Notes: generated by a model not told the origin, from the letters alone. A stretch of DNA of 64,000 nucleotides from Phormidesmis priestleyi Ana (GCA_001314865.1 LJZR01000012.1:1-64000), one strand, 5' to 3'. Positions 18,501 through 27,861 are shown, numbered from the stretch's first letter. Numbers and translations are program-made.

Positions 18501-18608
18501 GATCGCCAGCGATGCTTCGCTGTAGGCATGGACGACTATTTAAGCAAACCCATCAACCGCAACGCGCTCAATCAGGCCCTCAAACGCTGCCCAGCCGACC
18601 GCCCCTGA
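15582..18608 (+). CDS. CHASE2 hybrid sensor histidine kinase with two receiver-like domains
   Basis: 1008 residues. After an N-terminal TM (20-40) comes a periplasmic CHASE2 domain (about 45-285), then three TM segments (about 290-365). HisKA follows, with phospho-acceptor His386 in SHEIRTPLNA, then HATPase with the N box (LQQILLNLLSNAIKF), G1 (DTGIGIPPERMGQLF) and G2 (GGTGLGLSISKRL). A first receiver-like domain (ILLIDRNITRRSQ) lacks the usual acidic pocket and has Asp in LILDEA, so its competence is doubtful. The C-terminal receiver (LIAEDNPVNQR; Asp937 in LMDMRMPD) is complete. Two low-complexity inserts (ARANARANAR; ECSPECSPECF) arise from 12-bp repeats. It lies next to the FecR gene, probably in one operon. 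Confidence 0.92.
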   Translation: MLSKIRRFSGLNRLLRKRLGCIIPSLVASLIVAALIQLNVWVPLERAVNNQMMVWRGTRDWDSRIVMISIDNKTLDAYGQFPISREYYADLLLKLIQEESSVVAFNILFADGSTSSRAPDSSAINAKLANAIATSGNVIIGQAWDEEGLALLPVPVLADTVIAVGHLQFESDPDGIVRRVPITWDNVPTLGAATVQAYSLQKELISIPSNLQTLHINWPNSATQLTTLSLVDVLGGNIPAKYLKDKIIIVSYGATAGQVQLRTPFDRLRPVPAGYLHAAVIDTLLKQNWLRPISSNVIILIVLIGSPLFGALLYRRTTFVQLLIGIGAFVAWLVICMVALYFDYLLPVVPPLATLGLTGATVITLSHLQSNALLQVRSAFLNTISHEIRTPLNAIVNLSEMLQETQLDNRQREFAETLNTSSQTLLALINDVLDFSKIESGRLTIEAYPVRLNDTLERCLEMLSPKAAEKDLELVYSIAPGTPTVVMSDPVRLQQILLNLLSNAIKFTATGEISVQVQAIVLASNPSLFSLKQRQVIQWMRSLQSNARANTRANARANARAASATKLQPPPSADYRIGNLYEIRFAVHDTGIGIPPERMGQLFKPFSQVSTATTRKYGGTGLGLSISKRLSDRMGGDLWVRSYPGQGSTFYFTVQAYEALPHLSLGATSKTGHQPTYLTGLNGARILLIDRNITRRSQLNWELQLLGIRLAQATSLSEALAFVQNGPTFDGLILDEAILYSPEECATTIQTLRQTARNDYLPVILLSKLRAQAHHPPIGSLLSQTTIIWKPVKQAALYQALRSIEAISLSLSGSNNNSNRAPAIEPALKRTLDGPLEPDSKQSPEPSSERSPEHSPECSPECSPECFPESGHLALEPSLEPSHPVSLDILIAEDNPVNQRVALRLLELLGYQADIAASGLEVLTALNRQRYDVILMDMRMPDLDGIETTRQIRQMPQYKDIWIIAMTANAMERDRQRCFAVGMDDYLSKPINRNALNQALKRCPADRP

Positions 18609-18812
18609 CGGCCAAAAACGTTCGTCAGGTCGTACAAAATAAGGCTTTGTTCTGTAATGTGGCTCATTTCTGTCCGGCTCAGTTTATTCTGAGGCTGAAG
18701 GAGGTTTTATCAGGTTCTAACGGCCCTACTTTCTTTATCAATTTTTTTGTCAATTTCTCTATTAATCTAGTTTCTCTATCAATTTAGTTTCTCTTCTGTT
18801 TGGTCTATCGCG

Positions 18813-21800
18813 ATGACTCGCAATCTATACGCGCTTTTAGTTGGCATTAATAAGTACGACGAGCAGTCGCACATTCCGGAACTAAAAGGCTGTCTGAACG
18901 ATATTCAGGGTATGCAAACCTATTTAGACAGCCGAATCGACAAAAACGAATTTGGCCTCCGGCTACAGATACTCACCAATGACCAGGCCACCCGGCGAGG
19001 CATTATCGATGGCTTTCGACAGCACTTAGCTCAAGCCACCGCTGAGGACATCGTGCTGTTTTACTATGCAGGCTATGGGAGCAAAGCAACTGCCCCCAAA
19101 GACTTTTGGCCAGTAACCCAGCTCACTCCCCACAGCCGTCAGCTAGAAACGCTGGTGTGCTATGACAGCCGCATGGATGATGCTCATTGGGATCTAGCGC
19201 GAATAGAGTTGGACCAGCTAATCGCTGAAGTCACACAGAACGGGACGCATATCACCGCCATCCTAGACAGTAGCTGTGCTAGCCCCACGGCGAGCCGTTC
19301 AACAGGAAACCCTACCGCAGCCCGTAGCCTAGCTCCAGACCAACGGCTACGATCAATCGATAGCTTTATTGTGTCACCTGAGGTCGCCCGAAATCGAGCC
19401 CTTCAGAACCAAGCCCTCCAGAACCAAGCCCTCCAGAACCAGGCCCTCCAGAACCAGGCCCTCCAAAGCAGAAACCGTAAGCATGCCCTAGCACCTACAC
19501 GGGCAAATATTCCGCGCCAAAACACCCTGCCCAAAACCGTTACCTTATCTGCCGCTTCAGGGCTAAGTTCAGCGCATGAGTACTTTGGGGCAGCCCAGCC
19601 CAAGGGCGCATTCTCACATTTTTTACAGCAGTCACTGGCTCAAACCAATGGCCCATTGAGCTGTTTGGATCTCCTCAGGCGTACGCAGGCACTTTTGCTC
19701 AGCAGCTTGCCGAGCCAGCAACCCGACATACAGGCATCACCAGGCGCCGGTTCCGCCAGTTTGGATCAGCCCTTAGATCAGCCCTTTTTAATGGGTGCGA
19801 TCGCCCCCTATCCGCCCTACTTCACCGTTAGCCATCATCCTGAAGATGGCTGGATTATTGACGGCGGCATCGCTCATGGCCTATCTGCACCCTTGAGCCA
19901 GGCCAGCCGTGAGACCACTCAGCTAGCCTTATTTCCTTACTACACCCAACCCGATCAAATGGAGCATGTGGCCGAGGCTATTGCCCAAGCCAACATCACC
20001 GGGGTATACGCCCGATTTAGCAAAATTGAAAGCGCTGGTCTAAAGGCCGCTAAAGCAACCGATATTTTCAAAGCGGTGGTCACTAAAACATCATTGCCCT
20101 TATGCAAAGTGCGGGTTGAAGGCGACACAGCTGGCGTTAAGCTGCTGACAGAGGCGATCGCGACCGCTAGCCTAAAACAGCAACCGGCCCAAGATGTGCA
20201 ACCCTTGGTTCACTATGTGCACTATGTGCAGCTCGTGAGCGCCAGCGAAGGCGCCGCGATTAAGGTCAGGGCTAGCGAAGGCGCCTATCAGATTATGCCG
20301 CCAGAATGCGATCGCCCCTGGATGCCCCCCATTTGCGGCTACAGCAACCAAAACGCAGACACCATTGTCAAAGCACTAGAGCATATCGCCCGATGGAAAA
20401 CCATTGTCGAGCTGGCCAACCCGGCCAACAGCCAGATTCAGGGCACCGTCAAGCTCAAAATTTATACCGGCGCAGAACCCGATAAAGAAGCCGCCACCGA
20501 AATCACCGACGCGCAGATCCGACTGACCTACCAACCCGCAGAGTCAGCGCTCACTGATTCAAAAAGCGCAGGCCAGCCCGCACCCTCATGGACGCCCGAA
20601 CGGTTCCGCATTAAGTTGCACAACACCAGCAACCAGCCGCTTTACTGTGCTCTCTTTTACATCAATGACCGATTCAGAGCCGCCTCTATCAAACCCGACA
20701 GCGAACATAGCATTGTGCAGCTACAGCCCAATCAAGAAATGTGGTTTGCCGACGGCGCAGCGCTCAACAGCAGCGTGCCCGACAGTCTGTGGCAGCAAGG
20801 CATCACCGAATGCCAGGAGAGCCTAAAACTGATTGCTTGCACTCACCCGTTTGACCCCCTGCTGCTGAACCTAAGCGAACTAGAGATTAACCAATCCACA
20901 AATCAGCCTACCGGCGATGCTAAACCGCCTGGCTCGCAAGCGGCAACGCAGCCTCCTCAAGGCGGCAGCTTGAACCGACTGATGTATCAAGTTCACAGTC
21001 GCAACCCCATCACAACCGAACCTGCTGCCGCCTACGACGACTGGATTACAAATCAAATTACCTTTACCTTTGTTCGTCCGCTGCTGCCCGTAGCGCTCAG
21101 CAACCAAACTCAAAACCGCAACAGCACTGTTATTGGCACCAATCGCAGCGCCGTCAGCCAAAACGAAGCGAGCTGGATAGTCAAGGCACATCCCCATCCC
21201 CAGTTACAGGCCAATGCTCAGCTAGTAACGGTTGCCCAGGCGATGCTGGGCTTAAGCCATTCAAATACGCGGAATGCTGACGAGCTGCCACTACCCCCAG
21301 GGCAAATGGCCCCTTTTCAGTTCACATCGGGTCGCACCAGTGACGCTGGACTTAGCGTCCTTGCGCTGAGTGAGATAAAGGCTGTAGACACAGTGACCGC
21401 AGAGCAACCACTACGGATTGAAACCAATGTCTCTTTAGGCGAGGGCCAGCAGCTACTGCCGGTTGCTTTTAACGGTGAATCTTACGTGCCCTTAGGATAT
21501 GGCACCACCCAAAACGGCACCACCCAAAACGGCACCACCCAAAACGGCACCACCCAAAACGGCACCACCCAAAACGGCACCACCCAAATAGTGATTAGCC
21601 GCCTGCTCAGAGCTGATCGGGCCCCATCAGCGGAACTTGTTACGCAACGTAGCGGCCATGTTGCCCTAGCGCCTATCTACATTTTCTTTCGACAGCTTGA
21701 TCAATCCACGCAGAGCGCCAATACTGTAGAGTCTCTTTCCCTTACTAGAAATCTTAAGAATAGAAATCCTAAAAATCAACAAAATAAACCAGAGGCAAGT

Positions 21801-22394
21801 ATAACAATGCCACCGCCGCCACCGCCTAAGCAGCCAAGCAGGCAAGTTCCAGAACCGATCCCGCCGAACTTAAGTCTGGCCGATCCCATGCAGCCCGAGC
21901 CTGCGCCGATTAAGCCCGAGCCGGAGCGTCTACCTGTGCAACCAGATTCTGTGCAACTAGAGTCCGTACAACCAGAGCCTGTACAGCTAGAACTTGTGCA
22001 ACCAGAGGCGATACAGCCAGAGTCTGTGCTGCAATCAGAGCCTATACAGCCAGAGTCTGTGCTGCAACCAGAGCCTATACAGCCACCTGTACAACCACTG
22101 CCTGTACAATCACTGCCTGTACAACCACTGCCTGTACAGCCAAACAACCAGCCGATAGATCCGAGTGAAGTTTATGCCCCGGCAAGGGAGCGATCGCCTC
22201 AATCAACCGTTTCCCCGATCATGGCAGCTTGGGTACTCGTGACTGGCACACTCACACTCATCGTGGCACTCGCTTGGATTCAATACTTTCAATCCGGTTT
22301 ACAACCCGCTCCTGACCCAGAAACCACTACTGACCCAAAAACCACTATTGAAGAGCCCATCTCACCCCCTAGCGCTCCCGACACAGACACATAA
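18813..22394 (+). CDS. Caspase-fold protein with substituted catalytic dyad (pseudo-orthocaspase)
   Basis: 1193 residues. The N-terminus (LYALLVGINKYDEQSHIPELKG CLND-type opening) is a peptidase C14/orthocaspase p20-like domain. The catalytic His is replaced: the usual GHGS reads AGYGS with Tyr88. The catalytic Cys is replaced: DxCHSG reads DSSCAS, with Ser154 in the Cys position. This matches the Y-S class of cyanobacterial pseudo-orthocaspases, so no protease activity is expected. The middle has NQALQ (15-bp units, near 195) and NGTTQ repeats (near 900). A Pro/Gln/Val-rich stretch (about 1010-1110) leads to a single TM (about 1135-1155) near the C-terminus. A role as membrane-anchored scaffold or sensor is inferred. 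It follows the CHASE2 kinase by about 205 bp. Confidence 0.85.
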   Translation: MTRNLYALLVGINKYDEQSHIPELKGCLNDIQGMQTYLDSRIDKNEFGLRLQILTNDQATRRGIIDGFRQHLAQATAEDIVLFYYAGYGSKATAPKDFWPVTQLTPHSRQLETLVCYDSRMDDAHWDLARIELDQLIAEVTQNGTHITAILDSSCASPTASRSTGNPTAARSLAPDQRLRSIDSFIVSPEVARNRALQNQALQNQALQNQALQNQALQSRNRKHALAPTRANIPRQNTLPKTVTLSAASGLSSAHEYFGAAQPKGAFSHFLQQSLAQTNGPLSCLDLLRRTQALLLSSLPSQQPDIQASPGAGSASLDQPLDQPFLMGAIAPYPPYFTVSHHPEDGWIIDGGIAHGLSAPLSQASRETTQLALFPYYTQPDQMEHVAEAIAQANITGVYARFSKIESAGLKAAKATDIFKAVVTKTSLPLCKVRVEGDTAGVKLLTEAIATASLKQQPAQDVQPLVHYVHYVQLVSASEGAAIKVRASEGAYQIMPPECDRPWMPPICGYSNQNADTIVKALEHIARWKTIVELANPANSQIQGTVKLKIYTGAEPDKEAATEITDAQIRLTYQPAESALTDSKSAGQPAPSWTPERFRIKLHNTSNQPLYCALFYINDRFRAASIKPDSEHSIVQLQPNQEMWFADGAALNSSVPDSLWQQGITECQESLKLIACTHPFDPLLLNLSELEINQSTNQPTGDAKPPGSQAATQPPQGGSLNRLMYQVHSRNPITTEPAAAYDDWITNQITFTFVRPLLPVALSNQTQNRNSTVIGTNRSAVSQNEASWIVKAHPHPQLQANAQLVTVAQAMLGLSHSNTRNADELPLPPGQMAPFQFTSGRTSDAGLSVLALSEIKAVDTVTAEQPLRIETNVSLGEGQQLLPVAFNGESYVPLGYGTTQNGTTQNGTTQNGTTQNGTTQNGTTQIVISRLLRADRAPSAELVTQRSGHVALAPIYIFFRQLDQSTQSANTVESLSLTRNLKNRNPKNQQNKPEASITMPPPPPPKQPSRQVPEPIPPNLSLADPMQPEPAPIKPEPERLPVQPDSVQLESVQPEPVQLELVQPEAIQPESVLQSEPIQPESVLQPEPIQPPVQPLPVQSLPVQPLPVQPNNQPIDPSEVYAPARERSPQSTVSPIMAAWVLVTGTLTLIVALAWIQYFQSGLQPAPDPETTTDPKTTIEEPISPPSAPDTDT

Positions 22395-22491
22395 GCACAC
22401 AGACACCAAATGCATACACATTAGCCTTCTCGGCAAGTATGCATCCGCACTGTGCGACAAATGTGCGACAAAATGTGCGATCGCCTAATGG

Positions 22492-23262
22492 CTACTCAGC
22501 CTTAGTTTCTGACTTCTCACCATCCACTGAAGTATCAGCGGTATCAGTGGGCTCAGCCGCCGCTTTGGCTTTAGCCTCATCGCGAGCTTGCTTCTCAGCT
22601 TCGCGTTTGGCCTTTTTCTTTTTCTCAGCCTCTACCATGTCCTGCATGACCGCTTGAGCCTGCGCCATTGTCTCCAAGTTACCGCGATATAGATCCACGT
22701 CCTTCTTCAGCAGATCGTTATTAAAGCCCAGGGTTTCTGCCAGTTCATCTAGCAGCGCTTCCCGCTTATCCTTGTCTTGAATCGACGCTGAATCAATCGC
22801 TTCTAGCACATTGTATAGGCCAGTTGCAAACAGGCGGCTGTACTTAAACTTAGGATTTGTAATCACCTTGTGCAGGTTGCCCTTGAGCGCATCGCTACCG
22901 TTGCTCTTAGCCTCTTCCAGCAGCGACTTAAACGCATCAATAGAAGGCACAGCACTGCCCGCAGCTATTACCTCTTGGGCATCGCGGCGATACTGCTCTG
23001 GATCGCCTTCTACCGCCTTGATAATGGCCGTGTAAATTTCAGGTCTATCCGCTTCGGGCTGGTAACCAGCCATAAATCGGTCGAACACGCTAATCACGCC
23101 TAGTGCAAAAATAGAATCGTAGGCAAAATCAACATTGACCAATAGCAGATGCATTTCTACCATCAGCTCTTCAACCACACGGCGGTAGATCGCGCTAATG
23201 GGGCGAGTGTGCGCGCCATAGAAGGCTCTTTTTGTATCTGAAACCGTGCGGACGTTATTCAC
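22492..23262 (-). CDS. Photosystem II biogenesis protein Psb29/Thf1
   Basis: The product has the highly conserved Thf1 start VRTVSDTKRAFYGAHTRPI followed by YRRVVEELMVEMHLLLVNVDF, then a helical body and a charged coiled-coil end (AEKKKKAKREAEKQARDE). Psb29/Thf1 acts in thylakoid biogenesis and stabilises FtsH protease and PSII assembly. The conserved region starts right at a GTG (23262, VNNVRTVSD), which I take as the start. The frame is open upstream to an ATG at 23301, giving 13 extra residues (269 in all). The C-terminal tail beyond the coiled coil is acidic and rich in Ala, Thr and Glu. Confidence 0.93.
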   Translation of the reverse strand: MNNVRTVSDTKRAFYGAHTRPISAIYRRVVEELMVEMHLLLVNVDFAYDSIFALGVISVFDRFMAGYQPEADRPEIYTAIIKAVEGDPEQYRRDAQEVIAAGSAVPSIDAFKSLLEEAKSNGSDALKGNLHKVITNPKFKYSRLFATGLYNVLEAIDSASIQDKDKREALLDELAETLGFNNDLLKKDVDLYRGNLETMAQAQAVMQDMVEAEKKKKAKREAEKQARDEAKAKAAAEPTDTADTSVDGEKSETKAE

Positions 23263-23387
23263 AAGTAAACGCTCTTTTAGTTGAATACTATTTGTAAACA
23301 TATTGTTACGCTTCTCAGTCGCTTTGCCAAGCTGTTTATTACGCTTTTGTGTTTCTAATGAGACTCTTTTGAACCTATTTTCATGAT

Positions 23388-24026
23388 ATGACTAACGCTC
23401 CTTTCGACATCCTTGTTAGCTACCTAGCGGGCGAGTTTGAAAATCAGGCCCAGGCCGCAGCCGAGCCAACTTGGTTCGTGCATCTCAAGCTGTGGCAAAG
23501 ACCCATCCCGCAGCTGTCTTCAAAGGATGTCTGCACATTGTTTTTAGAGCAGGCCAGCGTCAAACTCAATCAGTCGCCCTACCGGCAGCGAATATTTCAG
23601 CTGAGCCGTACCCCCGAAAAGCTCAGAGGACAGTATTTTGCCCTGGCAAATCCCGCTCAGTTTATCGGTGCAGGGAAACAGCCTGAACTGCTCAAAACGA
23701 TGACAGCCAACGATTTGGTGAGATTGCCTCACAGCTCAGCAAATGTTGAGTATCAGGCGCTCGGTCAGTCGGGCTATCAATTTCAGGTCGCTTTGCCAGA
23801 CGACCAGTTATGTAGTTTTGAGTACAACGGGCAAAAGCGCTACGTTTATTTGGGGTTTGATATTGGGCCTACAAAATCTTCTACAGCGATGGCGGCAAAT
23901 AATGCAAATAATGCAAATAATGCAAACAATATAGTGCTATTGACCCATGACAAAGGGATAGACCCCGACACAGGCCGGGGTCTATGGGGGGCTTTGATGG
24001 GGCCGTTTCAAATGATTAAATGCTAG
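23388..24026 (+). CDS. CpcT/CpeT-family phycobiliprotein lyase
   Basis: 212 residues with the family pattern: FDILVSYLAGEFENQAQA at the start, then PTWFVHLKLWQRPIP, LFLEQASVKLNQSPYRQRIFQL and a tryptophan-rich end (GRGLWGALMGPFQM). CpcT and CpeT attach or chaperone phycocyanobilin/phycoerythrobilin at beta-subunit cysteines of phycobiliproteins. Which bilin and subunit is served cannot be told. Residues 170-180 contain NANNANNANN, an in-frame 9-bp tandem repeat. The 3' end overlaps the end of the convergent STAS gene by 4 bp. Confidence 0.88.
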   Translation: MTNAPFDILVSYLAGEFENQAQAAAEPTWFVHLKLWQRPIPQLSSKDVCTLFLEQASVKLNQSPYRQRIFQLSRTPEKLRGQYFALANPAQFIGAGKQPELLKTMTANDLVRLPHSSANVEYQALGQSGYQFQVALPDDQLCSFEYNGQKRYVYLGFDIGPTKSSTAMAANNANNANNANNIVLLTHDKGIDPDTGRGLWGALMGPFQMIKC

Positions 24027-24400
24027 GCAACGGCAGCCCCATAGGGAGCTTTTAGCGCTTCTTCTTCCGTTTCATAAATATCGAAAACGGAGTCCATCAT
24101 AGTGACTTCAAACACTAGCTTGGCTTCGGGATGTACGTTACAAATGCGAAAGCTGCCGTCAATTTTGTCGGCATCGCGCATTCCGGCAACTAAAGAGGTC
24201 AGCCCTGAACTATCAATAAAATTGACTTCACTGAGGTTAACCAAAACATGGGGGTTTTCTTCAGAAATCATCTCTTGTAGCTTGAGACGAAACTGCCAAG
24301 CTGTGGTGATATCTAGCCGCCCGGTGGGGGCCAAAATCACAACCTGCTCTCCGCTTGGGGCGGTAAAATCTCGCTGCTCCATACCGTTGTTGCCACTCAT
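24023..24400 (-). CDS. STAS-domain anti-sigma-factor antagonist
   Basis: A 125-residue single-domain protein. It has the STAS pattern: VVILAPTGRLDITTAWQFRLKL, then VLVNLSEVNFIDSSGLTSLVAGM, whose Ser in DSSGL is the phosphorylation site of SpoIIAA-type proteins, and KLVFEVTMMDSVFDIYETEEEA. Such proteins switch partner anti-sigma kinases by (de)phosphorylation. No kinase or phosphatase partner is adjacent, so its partner is elsewhere. It overlaps convergently with the CpcT/CpeT-family gene by 4 bp. Confidence 0.9.
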   Translation of the reverse strand: MSGNNGMEQRDFTAPSGEQVVILAPTGRLDITTAWQFRLKLQEMISEENPHVLVNLSEVNFIDSSGLTSLVAGMRDADKIDGSFRICNVHPEAKLVFEVTMMDSVFDIYETEEEALKAPYGAAVA

Positions 24401-24471
24401 TTTTTAAAGATCAAAGGGTGCTAGTGACGCACCGTTTGATCTTTAGAGTGCCCAAGGCAAAGAACTGATGC

Positions 24472-25620
24472 TCACACCTCCATGGAGGCCCAGTCTTGAG
24501 CCTTTAAGAAGACGTCGTACAGCTTGGCTTCTGGGGTGTTTGGCTCGGGGTGGTAGTTGTACTCCCAGCGCACCATCGGCGGCATCGACATTAGGATAGA
24601 CTCAGTGCGGCCATTCGTTTGCAAGCCAAATAGAGTGCCTCGGTCAAAAACGAGGTTGAACTCTACATACCGACCACGACGATAGAGCTGGAAGTCCCGT
24701 TCTCTGTCGCCATATTCGGTGTTGGCCTGCTTTTCAACGATGGGGATATAGGCGGGCAAAAAGGCGTCGCCGCAGTCTACTGCGAAATCAAAAATTTCTT
24801 CCCAGGTGCGTTTGGGGGCGCTGCCGATTTGCTTGCTGTAGAGCGCGGCAGGCCCGTCCTGATTGTGACCGCGATATAGCTCACCGCGCTGACCGTTTTG
24901 ATAGTCAAAAAAGATGCCGCCAACGCCTCTGGGTTCGGCGCGATGCTTGAGGAAAAAGTATTCATCGCACCAGCGCTTGAAGTTGGGATAGTACTGGGGA
25001 TTATGGCGATCGCACACTGCCTTCAGCGTTTTGTGAAAATGAATCACATCGGCTTCGGTAGTGTAATAAGGCGTTAGATCAATTCCGCCGCCAAACCACC
25101 AAACCGGGCCAGCCTCAAAATAGCGGTAATTGAGATGCACAGTAGGCACATAGGGATTGCGCGGGTGCAGCACCATTGAAGTGCCCGTGGCATAAAACTT
25201 GTGACCCTCGGCCTCAGGGCGCTTACTTAAGATAGAAGGCGGCAGCTTATCACCCCACACTTCAGAAAAGCCCACGCCGCCCTGCTCAAAAATATTGCCT
25301 TGCTTCATCACGCGCGATCGCCCACCACCGCCCTCAGGACGCTGCCAAGCATCTTCTTGAAACTTACCCTCGCCATCAACGGCTTCTAGCTTCTTACAAA
25401 TGCGATCCTGCAACCCCTTAAAGGCTTCACTCACCCTATGTCTAGAGTCTTCAGGCGGCAAAGTCAGACCGGGGGGCTTTTTAGCACCCTCTGCAGGGGC
25501 TTCTTTGGAGGTTTCTCTGGAGGCTTCTTTGGAAATTTCTCCAGGAATCTCTCCAGGAATCTCTCCGGGAGTCTCTAAAGAAGCTTCTGGGCGGATGGCC
25601 TTTGTAGGGGAGATCGTCAT
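24472..25620 (-). CDS. hemF: Oxygen-dependent coproporphyrinogen III oxidase HemF
   Basis: 382 residues. From about residue 50 on it matches Hem[96 protein letters not shown]. HemF oxidatively decarboxylates coproporphyrinogen III to protoporphyrinogen IX for heme and chlorophyll synthesis. The first ~50 residues are an extra low-complexity stretch built from degenerate repeats ([12 protein letters not shown], then [11 protein letters not shown]) and seem dispensable. It is a single gene. Confidence 0.94.
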   Translation of the reverse strand: MTISPTKAIRPEASLETPGEIPGEIPGEISKEASRETSKEAPAEGAKKPPGLTLPPEDSRHRVSEAFKGLQDRICKKLEAVDGEGKFQEDAWQRPEGGGGRSRVMKQGNIFEQGGVGFSEVWGDKLPPSILSKRPEAEGHKFYATGTSMVLHPRNPYVPTVHLNYRYFEAGPVWWFGGGIDLTPYYTTEADVIHFHKTLKAVCDRHNPQYYPNFKRWCDEYFFLKHRAEPRGVGGIFFDYQNGQRGELYRGHNQDGPAALYSKQIGSAPKRTWEEIFDFAVDCGDAFLPAYIPIVEKQANTEYGDRERDFQLYRRGRYVEFNLVFDRGTLFGLQTNGRTESILMSMPPMVRWEYNYHPEPNTPEAKLYDVFLKAQDWASMEV

Positions 25621-26028
25621 AGTTTCTAAGTAACGGCACGTCTTAGTAACGGCATGTCTTAAGTAACAGCCTAAAGCGAATGGAAAGGTTGAAACAATCC
25701 TCTTATGTTAGTCAAACACGATTTGGAATGACTGATTACTTTTTTGAAACAGAGCGTGACAATCTGTGACAAAAAGGGGGCAACACCGCTAGATGACGCG
25801 CTCATCAGAAGCTTCACAATCGACTAAACTAAATAGAGATACTCAGGAATATTACGGAGCTACTGAACGACACTAAGCAAGCGACATTGAGTAAAAAATT
25901 AAGTAAAAAAGACCCCCAAGAGTGACCAGAGTGATGGCAGAGCGATGCTAAAAAGAGCGATGGCAAAAGAGCCATGGAAAAGCCTTTTTCTTCACGCAGC
26001 ATCTCTGCCGGAGATTAGGAGAAACACC

Positions 26029-26661
26029 ATGCAGTGGCTTCGCTTCAAAAGAAAGAGCCTAATCAAGCCAGGAACCTCAACCTCAAGTTCACAGGACTCA
26101 CAGCGATCGCAGGGCCTATGGAACGGAGCCTGGATTAGCGGCACTTGTGAGAGCAACTATTGGACCGCTAGCACCGCCCCTGCCGAAACCCTCTGGCAAA
26201 TGGTCACCAATCTGGCTGACCTTAGCAGCTGGCATCCGCTCATTACCTCTACCAACGCCCCCCAAGGACAAAGCGCCAAGCCAGGACTAATTTACCGTGC
26301 GGTCATGCCCTACTTACCCATCTCCACTCAAATATTCGTGGAGCGTGTACTGCCTGGCGAGCTGCTCAGTATTCGGCTGTTTCCGCTACCCGGACTGCAA
26401 GAACGAGTGACTTACCGAATCGTCTCAACGCTTTGCGGCACCTGTGTTCTGTACTCCATCAATCTAAGCGGATGGCTCTCCCCCCTCGCTTGGCCCGTCG
26501 TTAAACCCCATGCGACCAAAGTTGCCGCCGCCCTTGTGGAAGCCGCCGAACAGCATATGTCTGGTGCCACCACCTCGCCTAAACTAGAAAAACGACTAGA
26601 AAAAAAATTAGGAAAAAGCTCAAAAGCTCGCAGAAAAGATATTTTCGGCAATCCGCTTTAG
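26029..26661 (+). CDS. SRPBCC (START-like) family protein
   Basis: The frame is open from 25945, but a good ribosome-binding site (AGGAGA at 26017-26022) sits 6-7 nt before the ATG at 26029 (MQWLRFKRK), so I use this start and 210 residues. The body (CESNYWTASTAPAETLWQMVTNLADLSSWHPLI, then GLIYRAVMP and ERVLPGELLSIRLFP) has the beta-strand/helix plan of SRPBCC polyketide-cyclase-like lipid-binding proteins. The C-terminal 30 residues are strongly basic (KLEKRLEKKLGKSSKARRK). No ligand is known. It lies 130 bp upstream of mrp. Confidence 0.75.
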   Translation: MQWLRFKRKSLIKPGTSTSSSQDSQRSQGLWNGAWISGTCESNYWTASTAPAETLWQMVTNLADLSSWHPLITSTNAPQGQSAKPGLIYRAVMPYLPISTQIFVERVLPGELLSIRLFPLPGLQERVTYRIVSTLCGTCVLYSINLSGWLSPLAWPVVKPHATKVAAALVEAAEQHMSGATTSPKLEKRLEKKLGKSSKARRKDIFGNPL

Positions 26662-26790
26662 CTAGCCCGATTTAGCCCCTTCACATCGAGGAATGATGCT
26701 CAAGCCGCAGCGTTGAGCGTTAGTATTTTCTAGTAAGTCTGCCGGTCAACCGCTTACTCACCAGAACTCACCTAAAAGCCCACCCGCAAA

Positions 26791-27861
26791 ATGACTCAAA
26801 CGCTCGACGCAGCATCCGTCTTAGAAGTCCTTAAACCCGTACAGGATCCAGAGCTGCAAAAAAGCCTCGTAGCCCTCAACATGATCCGCAACGTCAGGGT
26901 AGAAGGCGGCAGTGTAGATTTCACCCTGGTGCTCACAACACCTGCCTGCCCACTCCGAGAATTTATCAAGGAAGACTGCGAGAAAGCCGTCCGTACCTTG
27001 CCAGGAGTTGAAAGGGTAGGCATAGAAATCACTGCCGAAACACCTCAGCAAAAGGCACTGCCTGATCGCACGGGCATTGACGGCGTCAAAAACATCTTTG
27101 CTGTCACTAGCGGCAAAGGCGGCGTTGGCAAAAGCACCGTGGCGATTAATATTGCCGTCGCGTTGGCCAAAACAGGCGCAGCTGTGGGCCTCATTGACGC
27201 CGACATCTATGGCCCAAATGCACCGACGATGATGGGGCTCGCTGAAGCCAACGTCACGGTTCGCAACGACAACGGCCAGGATGTGCTAGAGCCTGCCTTT
27301 AACCACGGCGTAAAAATGGTTTCTATGGGATTTTTGATTGACAAAGATCAGCCGGTGGTGTGGCGCGGCCCTATGCTCAACGGTGTGATTCGTCAGTTTT
27401 TGTATCAGGTGCAGTGGGGCGAATTAGACTATTTGGTGGTAGATATGCCGCCGGGGACAGGCGATGCACAGCTCACCCTTGCTCAAGCCGTACCGATGGC
27501 AGGTGCGGTCATTGTCACGACCCCTCAGGCAGTCGCGCTTTCAGACGCGCGGCGCGGGCTTAAGATGTTTGAGCAACTCAACGTGCCCATTCTCGGGCTA
27601 GTGGAAAATATGAGCTACTTTATTCCGCCCGATATGCCGGATAAAAAATACGCTATTTTTGGTGCGGATGGTGGTGAAAAAGCAGCGGAAGAGTTAGGGG
27701 TCGAGCTATTAGGTAAAGTGCCTTTAGAGATGCCTGTACGAGAAGGGGGGGATAGCGGCTTACCGATTGTGCTCGCTCAGCCCGAATCGGCCTCGGCTAT
27801 GGCGCTGATGAGTATCGCTAAGCGGACCGCTGCTAAAATTTCCGTTGCGGCTTTGACTTAG
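26791..27861 (+). CDS. Mrp/NBP35-type Fe-S cluster carrier P-loop ATPase
   Basis: A 356-residue protein. An N-terminal MIP18/DUF59 domain (residues 1-90, VLEVLKPVQDPELQKSLV, with Cys in TTPACPLREF) is followed by a deviant Walker A (TSGKGGVGKST, near residue 105-115). Further come LIDADIYGPNAPTMMG, VDMPPGTGDAQLTLAQ and VENMSYF. This is the order in ApbC/Mrp proteins, which carry iron-sulfur clusters to apo-proteins such as those of photosystem I. It lies upstream of rodA on the same strand, with a 166-bp gap. Confidence 0.93.
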   Translation: MTQTLDAASVLEVLKPVQDPELQKSLVALNMIRNVRVEGGSVDFTLVLTTPACPLREFIKEDCEKAVRTLPGVERVGIEITAETPQQKALPDRTGIDGVKNIFAVTSGKGGVGKSTVAINIAVALAKTGAAVGLIDADIYGPNAPTMMGLAEANVTVRNDNGQDVLEPAFNHGVKMVSMGFLIDKDQPVVWRGPMLNGVIRQFLYQVQWGELDYLVVDMPPGTGDAQLTLAQAVPMAGAVIVTTPQAVALSDARRGLKMFEQLNVPILGLVENMSYFIPPDMPDKKYAIFGADGGEKAAEELGVELLGKVPLEMPVREGGDSGLPIVLAQPESASAMALMSIAKRTAAKISVAALT

